From Sporodiniella umbellata (Eukaryota; Mucoromycota; Mucoromycetes; Mucorales; Rhizopodaceae), in assembly GCA_025677835.1 (NCBI GenBank), contig JAIXMR010000004.1, positions 248,001 through 312,000 of the forward strand: a DNA stretch of 64,000 nt. The letters are read 5' to 3'. The number at the start of each line of letters is the position of its first letter. Position 1 is the stretch's first letter. The position numbers were made by a program, and so were the translations under genes. Positions 36,635 through 50,079 of the stretch are shown here, piece by piece. Under the pieces are notes generated by a model. The model was not told where the DNA came from. It did no database searches and saw nothing but the letters and a program-made list of their open reading frames with translations.

Positions 36635-37844
36635 ATGTCTGTACCTATCACTGTGTTCACTGGCTTCTTAGGAAGTGGTAACAAAAGAAAGGCTTCCTTT
36701 GCTCTGTCTAAGTTTGACAATAGGCAAAACAACACAAATTTTGAGTTTGTTGCGTAAAATACCTGAAGAATATAAAGTGTGTCTTTTAAAAAATGAATTT
36801 GGTGATATTGAAGGTATTTTTCAATACAACACTCTCCATTTTTATTTATTTGGGCTACTAAACTTCAACTAGTGGACAGTCAAATAGCAAAAGAGTCCAA
36901 TATTGGCGTGCAAGAAATGGTGAATGGTTGCATGTGTTGTGTACTTGTTGGTCAAATGAAATTGGCATTACAAGAACTCAAAGGTGAATGCTGTTGTTGT
37001 TTTTTTTTTTTTTTTTTGTAACTAAGACCGCCTACTCTTTAGAAAAGTATAACCCAGATAGAATTATTATTGAAACAAGCGGTTCAGCCTTCCCAGGTAA
37101 GTAAAAATATTCGAAAATAAGGACAGCCAAAGTAACAAATCAACAGCGCCTATTGCTTGGCAGATTAGAGAAATGGAAACGGACGGCTTCCATTTGGATT
37201 CAATCATCACCGTTGTCGATTGTGAAAACTTTAGTGGCTACGAGGATACCAGTTATACAGCCAAATTACAGGCTCAGTACACGGATGTTGTTTTACTGAA
37301 CAAGCATGAACTAGTAGACGAGCGCCAATTGGATAACGTAATTGATGCTATCAACGTCCTTAATACAGACACCCCCAAAGTAAAATGCAATAAGGAGGGC
37401 GTATCGCCAGATCTTGTTTTTGGTTTGGATACAGAGCTTTTCAAAGTCGGCTACAGCAAGAAAAATACACTGGAAACACTTGTGTTTGATCCTCTTCACC
37501 AAAAGAACGAAGTGGACTTGATACAAATCACACAAAACCAAGTCTCTACAGGCTTGACCATGGGGGCTCTGGAGACCTTCTTAAAATCAATGCCCAAAGA
37601 CGACATCTACCGAGTCAAAGGGTTTGTAAGGCTGAACGATGGTGCCTTGGTCATTGTCAATCATGCTTTCGGAAGGTTTAGCGTGACGTCTGTAGAGAAC
37701 GAGGAAACTTTAGAAAACACAAAGGATGTACAAATAAAAGTTACTGTCATGGGCCAAGATCTGAGGATGTACACAGAAAAAGTGAAGGCATTATTAAATG
37801 GCCAAGACGGCGAGGTGAAATTGACAGCAGCTCACCGCCATTAA
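36635..37844 (+). CDS. COG0523/CobW-family metal-chaperone GTPase
   Basis: Five exons: 36635-36677, 36724-36813, 36873-36983, 37043-37096, 37147-37844 (331 aa). All four introns are in phase 1. Walker A GFLGSGKT spans residues 10-17. The signature metal motif GCMCC is at about 63-67, and the guanine-specificity motif NKHE lies in LLNKHELVDE. DxxG-like ETSGSAFP is in exon 4. The C-terminal CobW_C-like region (YRVKGFVRL...) contains a HAFGRFSV segment, and the protein ends in His-Arg-His. The family delivers metals such as zinc or cobalt to client proteins. In eukaryotes the ZNG1 branch activates methionine aminopeptidase 1. Which branch this one belongs to is not decided here. Confidence 0.9.
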
Positions 37845-38019
37845 AATAAAGCTTTCCCTCTCAGAAAAAAAAAAAAAAAAAAAAACAGTTACATTACCTT
37901 AAACAACTACTTTTTCCTCTTTTGTTAATATATGGTTTTTGAGTTACACTTGAAGTCAGTTGGTGACAATAAAAGAACTCAGCGGCTTCTTTTTTTTTTT
38001 TTTTTTTTTTTCATACAAA

Positions 38020-40120
38020 ATGGTAGAAATAAAACCGTTTGGTTCTTGGAAGTCACCTATTACAGCAGAGTCACTCACAACAGGCGCACCAGCTACAGAT
38101 GTATGCGTTGATAAAAACTATGTATACTGGACTGAGGTAGTCCCTTCTGAAGAAGGACGCGGCCAAATCTTCTTCAAGTCGCTTGTGGACACCCAGCAAG
38201 AAGCCAAGACTCTATTACCTTTAGGCTATAATTGTAGAACGCGAGTACACGAGTATGGAGGCGGCCCTTTCACTGTAAAAAATGGACTTTTGGTTTTCTC
38301 CAACAATCAAGATTCCCGTCTTTACACCATTCATCTTGACAGTCCCTCCAACATCCAGCCATTGACCAAAAAAGATACGTTATACCGTTATGCCGATATT
38401 TGTATTGATAATAGTGGAGACTTCTTGATTTGTGTACGCGAAGAGCATTTTGAAAACGAAGAGCCCAAAGATGTTGTAAACACTCTTGTCTCCATTGACT
38501 TGAAGACCGGCAATGAAAAAGTAATTGCTGAAGGCGCTGACTTTTATTCTTGTCCTCGTTTGAACTCTGAAAACGGTGCTTTAGCATACATTGCTTGGGA
38601 TCATCCTAATATGCCATGGGATTTTACTCGTTTATACTATGCAAAAACCAAATTTGTAGACGAAGCCGTGAGTATTGAGTCTATTGAATGTATTGCTGGC
38701 AAGGATATCGAAGAATCGATTACTGTAAGTATTTGTAAAAAAAAAAAAAAAAAAAGACGATCCGTTTTAACTATGGGGAACATAGCAATTAAAATTTGGC
38801 ATTGATGGCACACTTTATTTTGCTTCCGATCGCACTCTGTTCTGGAATCTTTATTCGTACACAAACGCTGGTGTTGATCTTTTATTGAGCAAAGCTCTTG
38901 AGCAAGAATTTGCTGGTCCTGCCTGGAGGTTCAATGAGTCTACTTACAGCCCTTTAAAGTCGGATGCTAAAAAGCTCATCTGTATCAATGGCAACAGTCT
39001 CGCTATTTTGGACGTAGAAAAAAAGACACTTTCGAACCTTTCCTCCTTGGAAAAATATGAGCATTTTTCTTATGTTACAACTTACGAAAAGAACGGAAAG
39101 GAAAATGTAATTGCCAATATGGCATCCACCATTGAATCACAACAGCTCTTGGCTGTCGAGATTGAAACAAGCAAGGTAGTCGCTACACTCAAAGGACCTG
39201 TGGGCGAATCTTTAGATCCTGCCTATGTATCTGTTGGTAAAGAAATTGCTTTTCCTACCACTGATGGCAAGATTGCTTATTGTTACTTTTATGAGCCCAA
39301 AAATCCAAACTATCAAGGCGAAGGCTTACCTCCAGTCCGCGTTCTTTCCCATGGCGGCCCCACTGCTCAATCCAGTAATCAATACAGTCGAAGCTACCAA
39401 TATTGGACCAGTCGCGGTTTTGCTTTAGCAGATGTTAACTATGGTGGTAGTACTGGATACGGCCGTCAATACCGTAATCGATTACAAAGAAATTGGGGTG
39501 TTGTTGACGTGGATGACTGTTGCAATGCTGCCCTGTATTTGGCCGATCAAGGGCTTGTAGATCGCGAAAAGTTAGCAATCGAAGGTGGAAGTGCTGGAGG
39601 ATTTACTACCTTGGCTTCTGTTTCTTTCCGTGGTGTATTCAAAGCTGGCTGTTGTAAATATGGTATCTCAGACATTACCTTGTTGGCCAAAGAAACTCAC
39701 AAGTTTGAGTCAAGATATCCTGATCGTTTGATTGGTGAATACCCTAAAGAAAAGGAAATCTATGAGGAGCGTTCTCCTTTGTTTAGTGCAGATAAAATAG
39801 ACTGTCCTGTCATCTTTTTTCAAGGTGCAGAAGATAAAGTGGTTCCTCCCTCTCAATCAGAAGTAATGGTCAAGGCTCTAAAGGAAAAGGGAATTCCTGT
39901 TGCTTATGTTTTATACGAGGGAGAGGCTCACGGTAATATATATATATAAGCTATGGCTCAATTGTATATTTATATAACTTTGTCTTTAGGTTTCCGCCGT
40001 GCAGAAAATATCAAGAGAACAATGGAGGTTGAACAATGGTTTTACGGTCAAATCTTTGGTTTCCCCGTTGAGGGAATAGAAGGGGTTGAAATTTTCAACT
40101 ATACCCAAAATAAAGCATAA
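38020..40120 (+). CDS. S9 prolyl-oligopeptidase family serine peptidase
   Basis: Three exons: 38020-38724, 38786-39932, 39990-40120 (660 aa). The N-terminal about 400 residues form a beta-propeller-like region. The C-terminal alpha/beta-hydrolase contains VLSHGGPTAQSSNQYS (oxyanion region), GGSAGG with the nucleophilic Ser at about 505, GAEDKVVPP with Asp at about 585, and EAHGFR with His at about 617. The last motif is split by intron 2. This matches the dipeptidyl/acylaminoacyl peptidase S9C group. No signal peptide or membrane segment is visible, so it is probably cytosolic and trims peptides or removes acylated residues. A T run of about 22 directly precedes the leader and a pure A run sits in intron 1. 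Confidence 0.92.
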
Positions 40121-42162
40121 CTGCTCAAGGCCATTGCTCTGACAGCTTTTCTTTCTAAACTTATCACAAGACCCACTCAATATACCTGTACCGTACTGTA
40201 TTTAGTATAGGTTGAGCGTAAACTTTGTTACGGTTCATAAAGTAGGTAGGTTATTACTAAATACGGTTTAAATGAACAGTAGCAAAAGTAAAGTTGAACC
40301 TAGTTAGTTTTCTTATGATCTGAAAGCAATTTTGTATCTTTTGTGATACAGATACGAACTGCACAGAGTATTAAAAGAAAAAAAGTTACATGATAACAAA
40401 GGATTTTTGTTTTCCTCACCCTTCTCTTCCTTCTAAATCCCCATTGTGTTTACAAGAGAAGACAGAGGCTATTAAATAATTTCATTTACATACTCGTCCG
40501 TAGTACAAAGTCCAGTAAAAATCCACTGATGGCAGTCGGATTGAGGACGAGGGTTCTAATAATCAATAAAGACTAGATTTTCACTCCTGCTTTTTTTTTT
40601 CTGTTAGTAAGCCAGCCCACTGTAGCTATAAAAAAAAAAAAAAAAACTCGTAGTCAGTGTTTGTGTAACCTGCATCCAAGGGGATAGATATTGGTACAAA
40701 CTCAATCCAAAACAAAGCAAAGTTAGTGCTATTAAATATCGCTATTTTTGTTATCTGGGAAAAAAAAAAAAGGATAAAAGTATTATTTCTCCTTGATAGT
40801 CAAGTTGTCAGTCCTCTATTATTATTAGATAAAATAACAGAAAAGATAAGTAGGTAAAGATAGGTATTCATGTGAGTTTTGCATTTACCGTTTTCAATCA
40901 GCAGTCTATTTTGATTAAGGGTATTGCATGGGATAAAAGTCATTTGAAAACAAATGGCCAATCTCGAGGAATACCCACCAAAAAGAAAAGTAAATAAACA
41001 AATGTAATGTTCATTTGATTCTTTCTGTTGTACTTTAAGGCTTTTTATATACCATTTTGACCTCTAAAAAAGCAAGAAACTTTACTAAAGACAGGGTACC
41101 AATTCTAGGTCCTGCGACATTTGAGATAAATTGAAAACAAAATAAAACTCTATTCCGTGAGTTCTTCTGTTTAAGTTGCAAATAGAAAAAAAAGCTGATT
41201 TGGCTCATCTTCAGGCTTTGAAAGAGATACGATTGGTGAGAGGAGATGCATACTATAGATTGGATGATGGCTGACATGTCCGATAGACAGTCAAAGCGGG
41301 TAATTAGATCACCCAGATACAGGTGCCACGTTGAAAATGACGGAATAAGGTGCTACACTGTGCTATTGTAAGCTTCAGTAGACATGTTGTTCTAAACCTT
41401 GTGCAATTGCAATCAACGGGGTGCCTGCTTAAAAGATTCAGACATATCCTAGTAACGTATTCTCGCATAAGCAATCAGGGATAATGAGACACTTCACAAA
41501 ACTATAACAAACCAATAGCATCAAAAGTGAGTCTAAACAAGTTCTTGATTCAATCTCGTCTTTTGCTGTACAGGACACCAAGTATACAACAGACAGAAGA
41601 AAATTTAAAGATGTACAGAAGCAACATTTCTTCTTGCGCTTAATTTTTTTTTTTGTTTACTGATCTATTCAATAGTACCTGGCTAGTCTTGTATGGCTTT
41701 TTAGACGCACTTTCCGATTCTATACCAGATACAATCACAATTGTCAGTGCTTGCTCTTTTCAGCTCCGAAGCAACCACATGAATAGGAAAGCACTGACTG
41801 TTGTTGAGTTTTGTGTTCCCAATAAACAAATAAAACCAAGAAAGCCAATCAAAAGAAATTCTAGATTTCAAAATTGTTGTTTGAAATTAAAAAAGAAGTT
41901 TTGTAAGACAAAGTAATACTACGTTAAACATTCTCTGATCTAATAGCTATGATGAAATTGGCTGTGTTCAGCTATTTCGAAATATAAAGCAACGTTTTGC
42001 TGGTTATGACCCGATTGTTTCATTTGTATCTCTTTAAGTTCAATGGATGAAACAAATATAATTCTCAAAGCTGGCACTTTTTTTTTTTGAATAGCAGATT
42101 CGATCAATGATATTTTTAGTGTTTTTTTTTGAGATTTTTAAAAGCTTCTAGAAAGAACACAT

Positions 42163-42194
<32 letters not shown>

Positions 42195-43086
42195 GGCTAG
42201 TTTAAAAACACTGTCTTTTATTAGAAGGTCAAAGGTTACCTAAAAGGGGATGTGAGAAGAGATAAAACAATAAAAATCACGTAAACAAAGACGAGGAATG
42301 GTATATCTTATCAGGTACCTAGACTTTTTTTTTACATATATTGATTGTTTGTTGTGTCACAAGACAAGGCGTTCTTTTTTTTTTTTTTGGAACTGTGGAT
42401 ATAACAGGGAAAGTCTGTAAATAGTAAATAAACAAAGACAAACTACAAGAATCGCGTTGTTTTTGACCATCGCATATGCGCCTATTGCAGGTCAGTCTTT
42501 TTTGTTATTCGTGTCAGGAACAGCTCTAAAAAATGAAACAAAAACACGACTTGCTTTTATTAAAAAGGAATAAAAAAGATTAAAAAAGAAGTAACCTATT
42601 CTCTTTTTTCGCGCCGTTCTAATAAAAGTACACAACTTTTGCACGACAAAACACACACAAAGAGAATAAGAGAAAGGAGTAGGCTGGCTGTTTCAAGACA
42701 GTAAAAAAAAATTTTTTTTTTGGGCTGTTTAGAGATCCGTTTGGAAAAGCAGGTGTGACCTTTTTTCCAAACTAAAACAAAAGAGTTTTGCAGAATAAGC
42801 TTGGGCAAGCAATCCTTTTCAAGTCTTGCTGAGTAAAGTAAAACTCTATACTGATTTTCTTGATTCACCTTGAAACAATGGAGGAAAAGTTATCAAGAAA
42901 AAAAAAAGCAAGTCTTGTTGGAAAGCTGGAAAAGGAAATTTTTAAGAAGAGGAATCTGATTGGATTGATGATTCCTGGAACTATAAAGAGCTTCTTCTCT
43001 CCTTATCCTTTCTTTTTTTTTTTTTTTTTATCTTTTTTCTTTACTTGATCCATCTTTGCTTATTTTTCTTATTTTCTGCTTGATTT
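40121..43086. other. Gene-poor spacer
   Basis: About 3 kb without a supported gene. It has A runs near 40630, 40760 and a long one at 42169-42194, T runs near 42082 and 42376, and short frames without domains. The frame at 42884-43048 (METMEEKLSRKKK-like) runs into polyphenylalanine from a T tract and is not accepted as a first exon of the next gene. Confidence 0.5.
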
Positions 43087-44076
43087 ATGGACTGTGTACC
43101 AACAGAAAACGCCTTTCAATGGATTCATGCAAGTATTTAACAGACGGGAGTTGAATGCAGTGTTTTGCTTACATTCTATACAGTCTCTTTTCGGGTTGTG
43201 TGTGCAGGGATATGGCCAGGTATTTAGCTTCTTATTTGGCTATCTTTCTATCTTCTGTTGGTTATGTGCTATGCTTCCGTAAGTCCTTCTTTTTCTTCTT
43301 TTCTCATTGTCTAATCTTGTCTCTAGTCAAATATTAGAAAACTATACACAAAAATCAGCTGAAGGGCTCAGTTTATATCTACTCTACTTTTGGTTGGCTG
43401 GTAAAGTGTTTCGCCAAAAAAAAAAAAAAAAAAAAAAAAAATAGCCCTGCTTTATTTAACATTCGTTTTTATAGGTGACATCGCCAACGTCACTAGTTGC
43501 TTTCTAAACCATCAACTGCCTTTTCAGATCTATCTGTCAGCTTACTATTGTATAACAGATTTCGTCTTGCTCTTTCAATATTTTTATTATCGAAAACCTC
43601 GTGTCTGCCCTGAGATGAAACAGTGTGAAACGGTCGCCTCCTTTTCGACTTATGGATCCACCACCCAGGGCCATGTACAACTCTTTGGCTTATTTATTTT
43701 TGGTGTTCAGGTCACTCAGTCTGTCAGCTCAGAGCCTATCTTGAACACAACACTTGTCGGACCTGCCCTTGCCTGGATTTGCACCACCTTCTATCTCTGC
43801 TCTCGTATACCCCAGATCTTAAAGAACCATCAACGCCATTCAGTCGAAGGTCTCTCATTGGGACTATTTAGTTTTGCTGTAGGCGGTAATGTCACTTACG
43901 CTCTCAGTATATTACTTCGACCCAATCATACCCGGGAAACTTTCTTATGTGCTCTCCCTTATATCGTCAGCTCCTTTGGTACACTCCTCATGGATTTGGT
44001 GATCTTTATACAGTTCATACATTATCCTAAACCAAAAGATAACTACCATGAAGTCTCTTCTTTATTATATCCTTAA
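43087..44076 (+). CDS. PQ-loop vacuolar amino-acid transporter (Ypq1/PQLC2-like)
   Basis: Five exon segments: 43087-43128, 43184-43278, 43327-43400, 43475-44076 (four exons, 270 aa). Two PQ-loop repeats are present: FGYLSIFCWLCAMLPQILENY...KSAEGLSLYLLYFWLAGD and CTTFYLCSRIPQILKNHQRHSVEGLSLGLF. Each has the Pro-Gln at a helix end and about seven hydrophobic helices overall. The N-terminal FQWIH and the spacing to the first helix resemble PQLC2. Yeast Ypq1 and human PQLC2 export cationic amino acids from the vacuole or lysosome. The first intron (43129-43183) only works in frame as GC-AG, with the donor gcaagt; a GT two bases later shifts the frame. If that intron is not real, translation could start at the ATG at 43127. 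Confidence 0.84.
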
Positions 44077-45072
44077 TTTCTTATAAAATAAATCTCACTT
44101 TCTACCCATCAAATCACAAATTGGGTGTGCCTGAAATGGTTGAACCACTGCGGACTGTCATCCTATTCGATAGCCGACAATGGCACATGCAACTATCTTT
44201 TGTTTGAGTACTATTAAAGTAACGACGGTCAGCTTTGGTTGTTCACATGTAGAGCTCTGTAGACAAGATTCACTCTCAACATTCGAGTAATCTGAGCCCA
44301 CTAGCTCGTCTCACAAACATGGTTAAATACAGTTTATAAGCAGTCTAAATTTATGTATGCCAGTGTGTTTGCCATAGAAGAATGGCCAGAGTAATAAAAA
44401 AAAAAAGGTTAAAGTTTTAATAGTAAATGATGCGTTGACTTACTAAATACAATGGAGCTTGAAATATTTGGGTTTGTGTATACGACAGACTTAGGTGGTC
44501 TGCAGAAAGTGTGGTAGCGACGGTGTTTGAGTATGAGAATAATACTCGAGAGTTCACATTTAGTGATAGAGCAGGTGAGTGGTAAATGTTACCAGAACCT
44601 CTAAACCAAATATGGCATATGCTTCAATCAGCTCAAGCATGAAGTATATCAAAAGAATTTGAGTGAAATCGAACAGACAGAGCCCTGGTATTGAGCCAGA
44701 AAATAGCGGTAATAGACGGCTTCTTTGATAGCGATCCCAACACGTGTACAGTTTTCAAAAGAAAAAGTTAATAAGTTACTAGCATTCCTTTATACAAAAA
44801 AAGAAAAAAGAAAAAGAAAAAACATACATAAACTAGTACTTATTGAATATTCAAGAACAATATATATAAGCAAGAAACAGTCTCAACACTCCCTCAACTC
44901 TAATGTTACTATGTCGTGTGTGTTACATGCTATCTTGTAGTGAGTATAGTGACGGCTTTTCACAGAGTGGCACTTCAAGGAGAGATAGGGGTGTGACGGT
45001 TTAGATAATCCAGAAAAAAGTATAAAAAGGAGGCAAATTTTCGAATTTATTTTGTTTCTTTATACTTATCCC
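44077..45072. other. Intergenic region entering repeat block
   Basis: Roughly 1 kb with no supported gene; AT-rich with an A run at 44397-44406. It ends at the minisatellite. Confidence 0.5.
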
Positions 45073-45201
45073 AAGATGCAAACTTGTAAAAACATCAAGA
45101 GGCAAACTTGCGAAAACCCCAAGAAGGAAACTTGCGAAAATAACCTCAAGAAGGAAACTTGCGAAAATGACCTCAAGAAGGAAAACTTGCGAAAACCACC
45201 A
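45073..45201 (+). repeat. Minisatellite, 24-27 bp unit, five copies
   Basis: Five head-to-tail imperfect units of the form aagaaggaaacttgcgaaaa plus 4-7 variable bases (aacctc, tgacctc, cccc, catc). The two middle copies are the most alike, suggesting recent expansion. The minus-strand translation is a hydrophobic repeat of no evident significance. Confidence 0.85.
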
Positions 45202-45624
45202 CATTAAACATCAAATGAAAAATACAACTAAAAAAAAATAGAGAAACATTTTTATTTTTTTTAAAAAAACTACTGTGGACACTACTCTCACTATGTCTCT
45301 GCACACTCCTTTTTTTTTTTTTTTTATCTGTTCAGCTTGTTGATCTTACATTCCATACTTTGATTCAAGATAATATACCAAACATGACTATGCAAATAAG
45401 TTGTACCTATAACGACACCGTTCAACACAGTCCAGAGAACGTACTGACCTTAGAGAAAGCGGAAAAAGTCAACCTTACTAGTAACCAAACCGGTTTGAGA
45501 GTAGCCTAACATTAACTCTGGATAGGTCAAGCAAGCTCACAAACCCAAAAAAAAAAAAAAAAAGAAAAAAAAAACCGTTTTGGTTTCTTTGTCTTTTCCA
45601 GGGTATCTTATTTACTTTCATAAT

Positions 45625-47870
45625 GCTATCGTTTTTTGGGGGCATTTTCATAGTGTAAACTGAATCTAAGGCGATCATAAACGGAGTTTAGATCGTGGAA
45701 AGACTTATTTCCGATTTGGCTTTTGCCTCTTACAGAAGAAAAAGCTTTGACCATTTGTAAAATGATAGGCTGTGTTAGATATTACGGAGAGCTTACGAAA
45801 GCAGCAGCTTTTTTTTTTTAAAAAAAAAAAACTCTATTGTGAAAGTCTTCACTAAAAGAAACCTTTGGTTTGCTTGGCCCAAAAAAGACTAAAAAAAAAA
45901 AAAGAGAATAAAAGACGGTAATAGGTGCTTTCCTTATCACACGTAACACAGATGATAGCCTTCTGCTTTACAAAACCTGCTTTCAAGCGCGTCATGAAAG
46001 GGATCGAACTGGCAAGACGCATCTCTATGGGTAGCTATAGGCTTGATCTATAATTCTTGCTATATGATAAGAGCAGGAGGGGAAGCAGGGAATACGTAAA
46101 GCCAGCTATTAGCTATTTTCTTTTGTTTACTTCGGAAACTGAAAAACAAGGAGAGGAGCGTAAAAAAACAGACCTTTTTGCAGGAATAGATGAAAAAACG
46201 ACGAAAGATTATCTCACAAGTCACTTTGGATTATAAAACATCAAGAGGAAGCGCGTTTTTTCGTTTTTTTTTTTTTTTTTTTTTTTTTTCTTTAGGTATT
46301 CCGTCTTGTTTTACGGAGGTTATGGGGAGCCACTCTTTCTCTGCTGGCAATCGACATTGGTTGGTTGCTCACTCTTTGATTTTTCTGCAACCCAACATAT
46401 GTGTCTTGTATGCGCGCGCATACGGATAATGAAGCGGCTGCGAGGCATGACTTACCTTATGCAACGCGACAAGAAAGTCCTACCCATTATCGTCAATCAA
46501 AGCTTCGGTGTAGGCGAACGGCGTTGACCTCTGTACTTTTGTTGGGAGGTACGGAGTAGTTCTGAAGGCTAAGCAGAGTTAGAGCCCCATGGCTGCAAGG
46601 AAATGAGTCTGGAGGCGCGGTGTATGCATGCGGGATGTTATTACGATTCTCTTTGGTGGTCAGTAAACTAAGCTTGTGCGAACCTACTTGGTAAGAAGTA
46701 CATTTGCATATCGGGTGGGGAGGCCAAAGAGTGAACCTATGCTGCACCCTAAAAAATAGTGTATGGAATTTAAGGGGTTGGGTTCCTATTCGCTAGCACT
46801 TGGATGATCTTGAAAGCCTTTTGGGTTGGACGGTTCTGAAAAGTGTGCAAGACCCTGGAGGTTTGCGGTATCGAACTGACCCTCGCGCTACTGCTTGCAA
46901 CTGGGGACCTTGACGGAATCAAATGTACTCTCACCTGCTCGTGGTTGATTCTGCATATCATTAAAAGAGTCCTTGGCTCTTTTTTTGAGAACTAAGAAGA
47001 GTGCCTTTTGCTTTTTGCTTTTTACTTTTTGCTTTTAATTTTCTTCAATTTTCTTTTTCTTTTTTCTTTTTTTTCTTTCTTACTTTTTCTTTTACTTTTT
47101 CTTTTACTTTTTCTTTTTTTACCTTCAAATAAAACTGCTTTTTTTCTTTTTTCAACTTAACTTCTAAAGTCTTAGTATTGTTCAAACTTACTTTTGTCTT
47201 GTCTCAAGTTTAGATGCTTAATACAATATATATAGTTTTACAAGCTTTTAATCTTGGTATTTGGTTATGTTTTAACTTTTTGCCCCACTACATACTAGAA
47301 AGTTACTTTTATTTCAAATGTTATTTGTTGTATTTAGACTGTTTATACTTTAAACAGTACTTAGTATGGTTTTTCTGATAACAGTAGTAGTAATAGCAAT
47401 GATGAGTGGCTATAGGAAAGCATTACAATCAAAGAATTCTGTAAAAGATAAACTAAAAGAACCATTGCTCTTCTTTTTAAAAAACAAGTTGCATATGCTG
47501 TCTTAATTTCATAAACAACCTGTAAAATAAGATGGAAAAATGTAAACATGCTCTATTTCAAAAGGGAGAGTTGTTATAAATTGTTTCAAGATAGTCTACT
47601 TGACCTCAGTATACTCTAACTGTTCTCAAGTGGTCAACTTAGTCTGGTTAATCTGACCAGTCTAGTGTAGATTTTGAGACATTGGAAAAGTCTATGTGTA
47701 ATATATATATATATATATATATATAACTACCAGAATGTAAGTACAAAAAGAAATGTAAAAGTAAATATAAAGAGACTTTTGTAGGTGAACATTGGATGTT
47801 GCAAAGTAGTTTAAACTAAAGATAAAACTGAACCAAGGTAAAAGCCAAAAAAAAAAAAAAAAAAAAAAAA
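45625..47870 (+). repeat. Left arm of large inverted repeat
   Basis: From gctatcgttttttggggg at about 45625 to the A run at 47847-47872, this sequence is the reverse complement of 51705-53957. Identity is nearly complete. Long stretches, including a (TA)n tract (47703-47724) and a pyrimidine-rich tract (47000-47160), match, and I saw only single-base and homopolymer-length differences. One example is a one-base indel at about 46512. There is a T run of about 24 at 46266-46289. The arm has no convincing coding region and no terminal inverted repeats. A tRNA B-box-like gttcgatcc occurs at about 46000-46010 on the minus strand. Confidence 0.88.
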
Positions 47871-50079
47871 AAGCTTACAACTAAAGGTCCTGATCAACTT
47901 TCAAGGCTTATTTATATAACGAAAAACAAATGTTAATAATACTATTTTTTGAATGTTTTTCAACAAACACATTTTCGTTGGGTACATAATTTGATAAAAA
48001 CATACTGATGAAGTGTTTTTGTGTTTTCTATTTCTTCGCAATATTTGATGCGTTTTGATCAACAATACCCAAATTTTTATCTATTTTATTTGATACATCT
48101 GGATTATTTAGTTAGTTCTACTGTCTATCACGCAAAGTATGGCTAATTAGATCAGATTTATCAGTAGTATCGCTTGCTTGAACAATAAACACGTAGACCG
48201 CTTTATTGCTACAAATCAACATAGTAGCTTGTGAAAAAAACAGCTTAAGACTAAATTTGGTGTGTACAACTTGTATAAGTATAAAGCTTTTTTATGAATA
48301 TAGGAGGTATTGGATTTATATCTTAGGGTTTTTGAGTAAATTATTACAGCTGTGGTGGCCTTTTATTGAAAATCTTCAGTATTATACTGTTTCAAAACCA
48401 CATACTTCTGCTTGCGTTTATTGTTTCATTGGCCATTATGAATGAATCCACTTGACTTACACTTTTCCTCTATAACCCTAAAAATAAAAATAAAAATAAA
48501 AATTGATTTACTTCAACATACACTTTCTTAGTCCAACATTAACCAAAGGGGTTGATCTTGAATGTTTAGAGAAGATATACAATTTTTCCAATGTAAAGAG
48601 TACTGCTTTATGTCAATGGCTGAGGATATAAACCAAAAGAATAGGTAAGGCTCTCTAAAAGTCATTAGGCTTTGAAAACGTTCACTTAAAGTATCTAGTA
48701 GTTTCATAACTTACCCTGGTGTAGTTTTCAATCGCAAAATAACAAATTTATTCATTAGTTAAAGGAATACGACTATATATTGAGTCGTAGTAAACAGTTT
48801 TCTTCAGATATGTAAAAAAAAAAAAAACAAAAAGAGAAATCAAAGAGTTTTAATAAAGCTCTTCAATTTTAGATACCTGAGTACAGTTGGCATCTTTTGT
48901 TTGTTTTCAAGAAATTTTCTCGCCTCTTTTCTTTTTAAGTCCTACTACGGCGTTTCTAGAGTAGGTGTCTTGCGAAAAATCCTGTGATATTAGCCTATAA
49001 GCTGCTTTAGAATCACATAGGTCAAGCGAAAGAGTATAATAAACATGTATCACGTTGCTTTGAGGTTTTACTGTTTATTTCTTGTCTATTACTTGATGTT
49101 TATAATTTATAGTTGAAGAAAACGTACTCTGTCAAAAGCTTACCGAGAAAATTATACATATATATGTATATATATATTAAGCATCTAAACTTAAACCAAG
49201 ACAAAAGAAAATTTGAAAAATACTAAAGCCTCTATCCTCTGGAAAAGCAACCTTGTTTTAATAAACTTTCTTAATGCAAGTTTCTATTTTCTTGTTACTG
49301 CAAATAAACAGTATCAGGAAACGGTTTTGTAACAGTATTAAATCTTATTATTATCATTGTGTTTTTTAACTCCAATTAAATATTTTGAAATATCTTCATG
49401 TCTTTAACGCAAGCGTATTGACTGAAACACTTGAACTTTTTTAATTCTCTAATTGAATTATTATTAAGCTCTTTACCGCCAACTTTCCAGATAGTCATCA
49501 ATACAATGACGGAGCTAAATCGTACTTTATCAACCAATACTGTTCTAATAAACTGACAATAAAAAAATATACACAACATGGTCAATAATTCTGTAAGAGT
49601 TGTGTCTTCAAACAGGGAAAGGGAAGAGCCGGAAAGGTTCAGGTTTGCATCGACATAACTTCGGAAGGGAGAAGTGTGGCGTCAAGGAATGGTAAAATTA
49701 TTAAACTCAAATTATATCCTTGTATTTTTCTTTACTTATTTTTATTCTTGTTTTTTACTTTGAATAAAATAACTTAATCTAGTCTTTTTATATATCTGCA
49801 CTCCTTATCATTTGCATCGATATTGGAATGTGTGTTTTGCACGCTTGGCGGGTATACAGGGTCAAATTAACCAACTCTTCATCGCCACTGATACAACGAT
49901 ATATGTTGGTGATCGTAGTCTCAAGAGAATATCATCAGCAGTTTCCCTTGTAAAGTAAAAATGGCTTATTGAAACCATTCGGTACTGCCCGTTATATTCC
50001 GAATTCATTTTATAGGCAACTGCGCGACAATCTGCATGAAATGCTTTAGTTATTGTGTATTAAAAGCAGCATCTTTATA
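47871..50079. other. Spacer of the inverted repeat
   Basis: AT-rich loop region between the two arms, with an (ataaaa)n run near 48481-48503, an A run near 48812 and TA repeats near 49155. I see no gene. The segment at 49800-50000 is less AT-rich and might be exon remnant, but no protein similarity was recognised. Confidence 0.5.

Noticed and set aside
42884..43048. Possible alternative first exon of the PQ-loop gene
   Set aside because: It is lysine-rich, runs into a T tract, and gives no in-phase junction to the transporter exons.
45990..46030. tRNA-like B box (gttcgatcc) in the inverted-repeat arm, possible SINE or tRNA
   Set aside because: No acceptable A box at the right distance and no cloverleaf could be drawn; the arm lacks a SINE-type tail structure.
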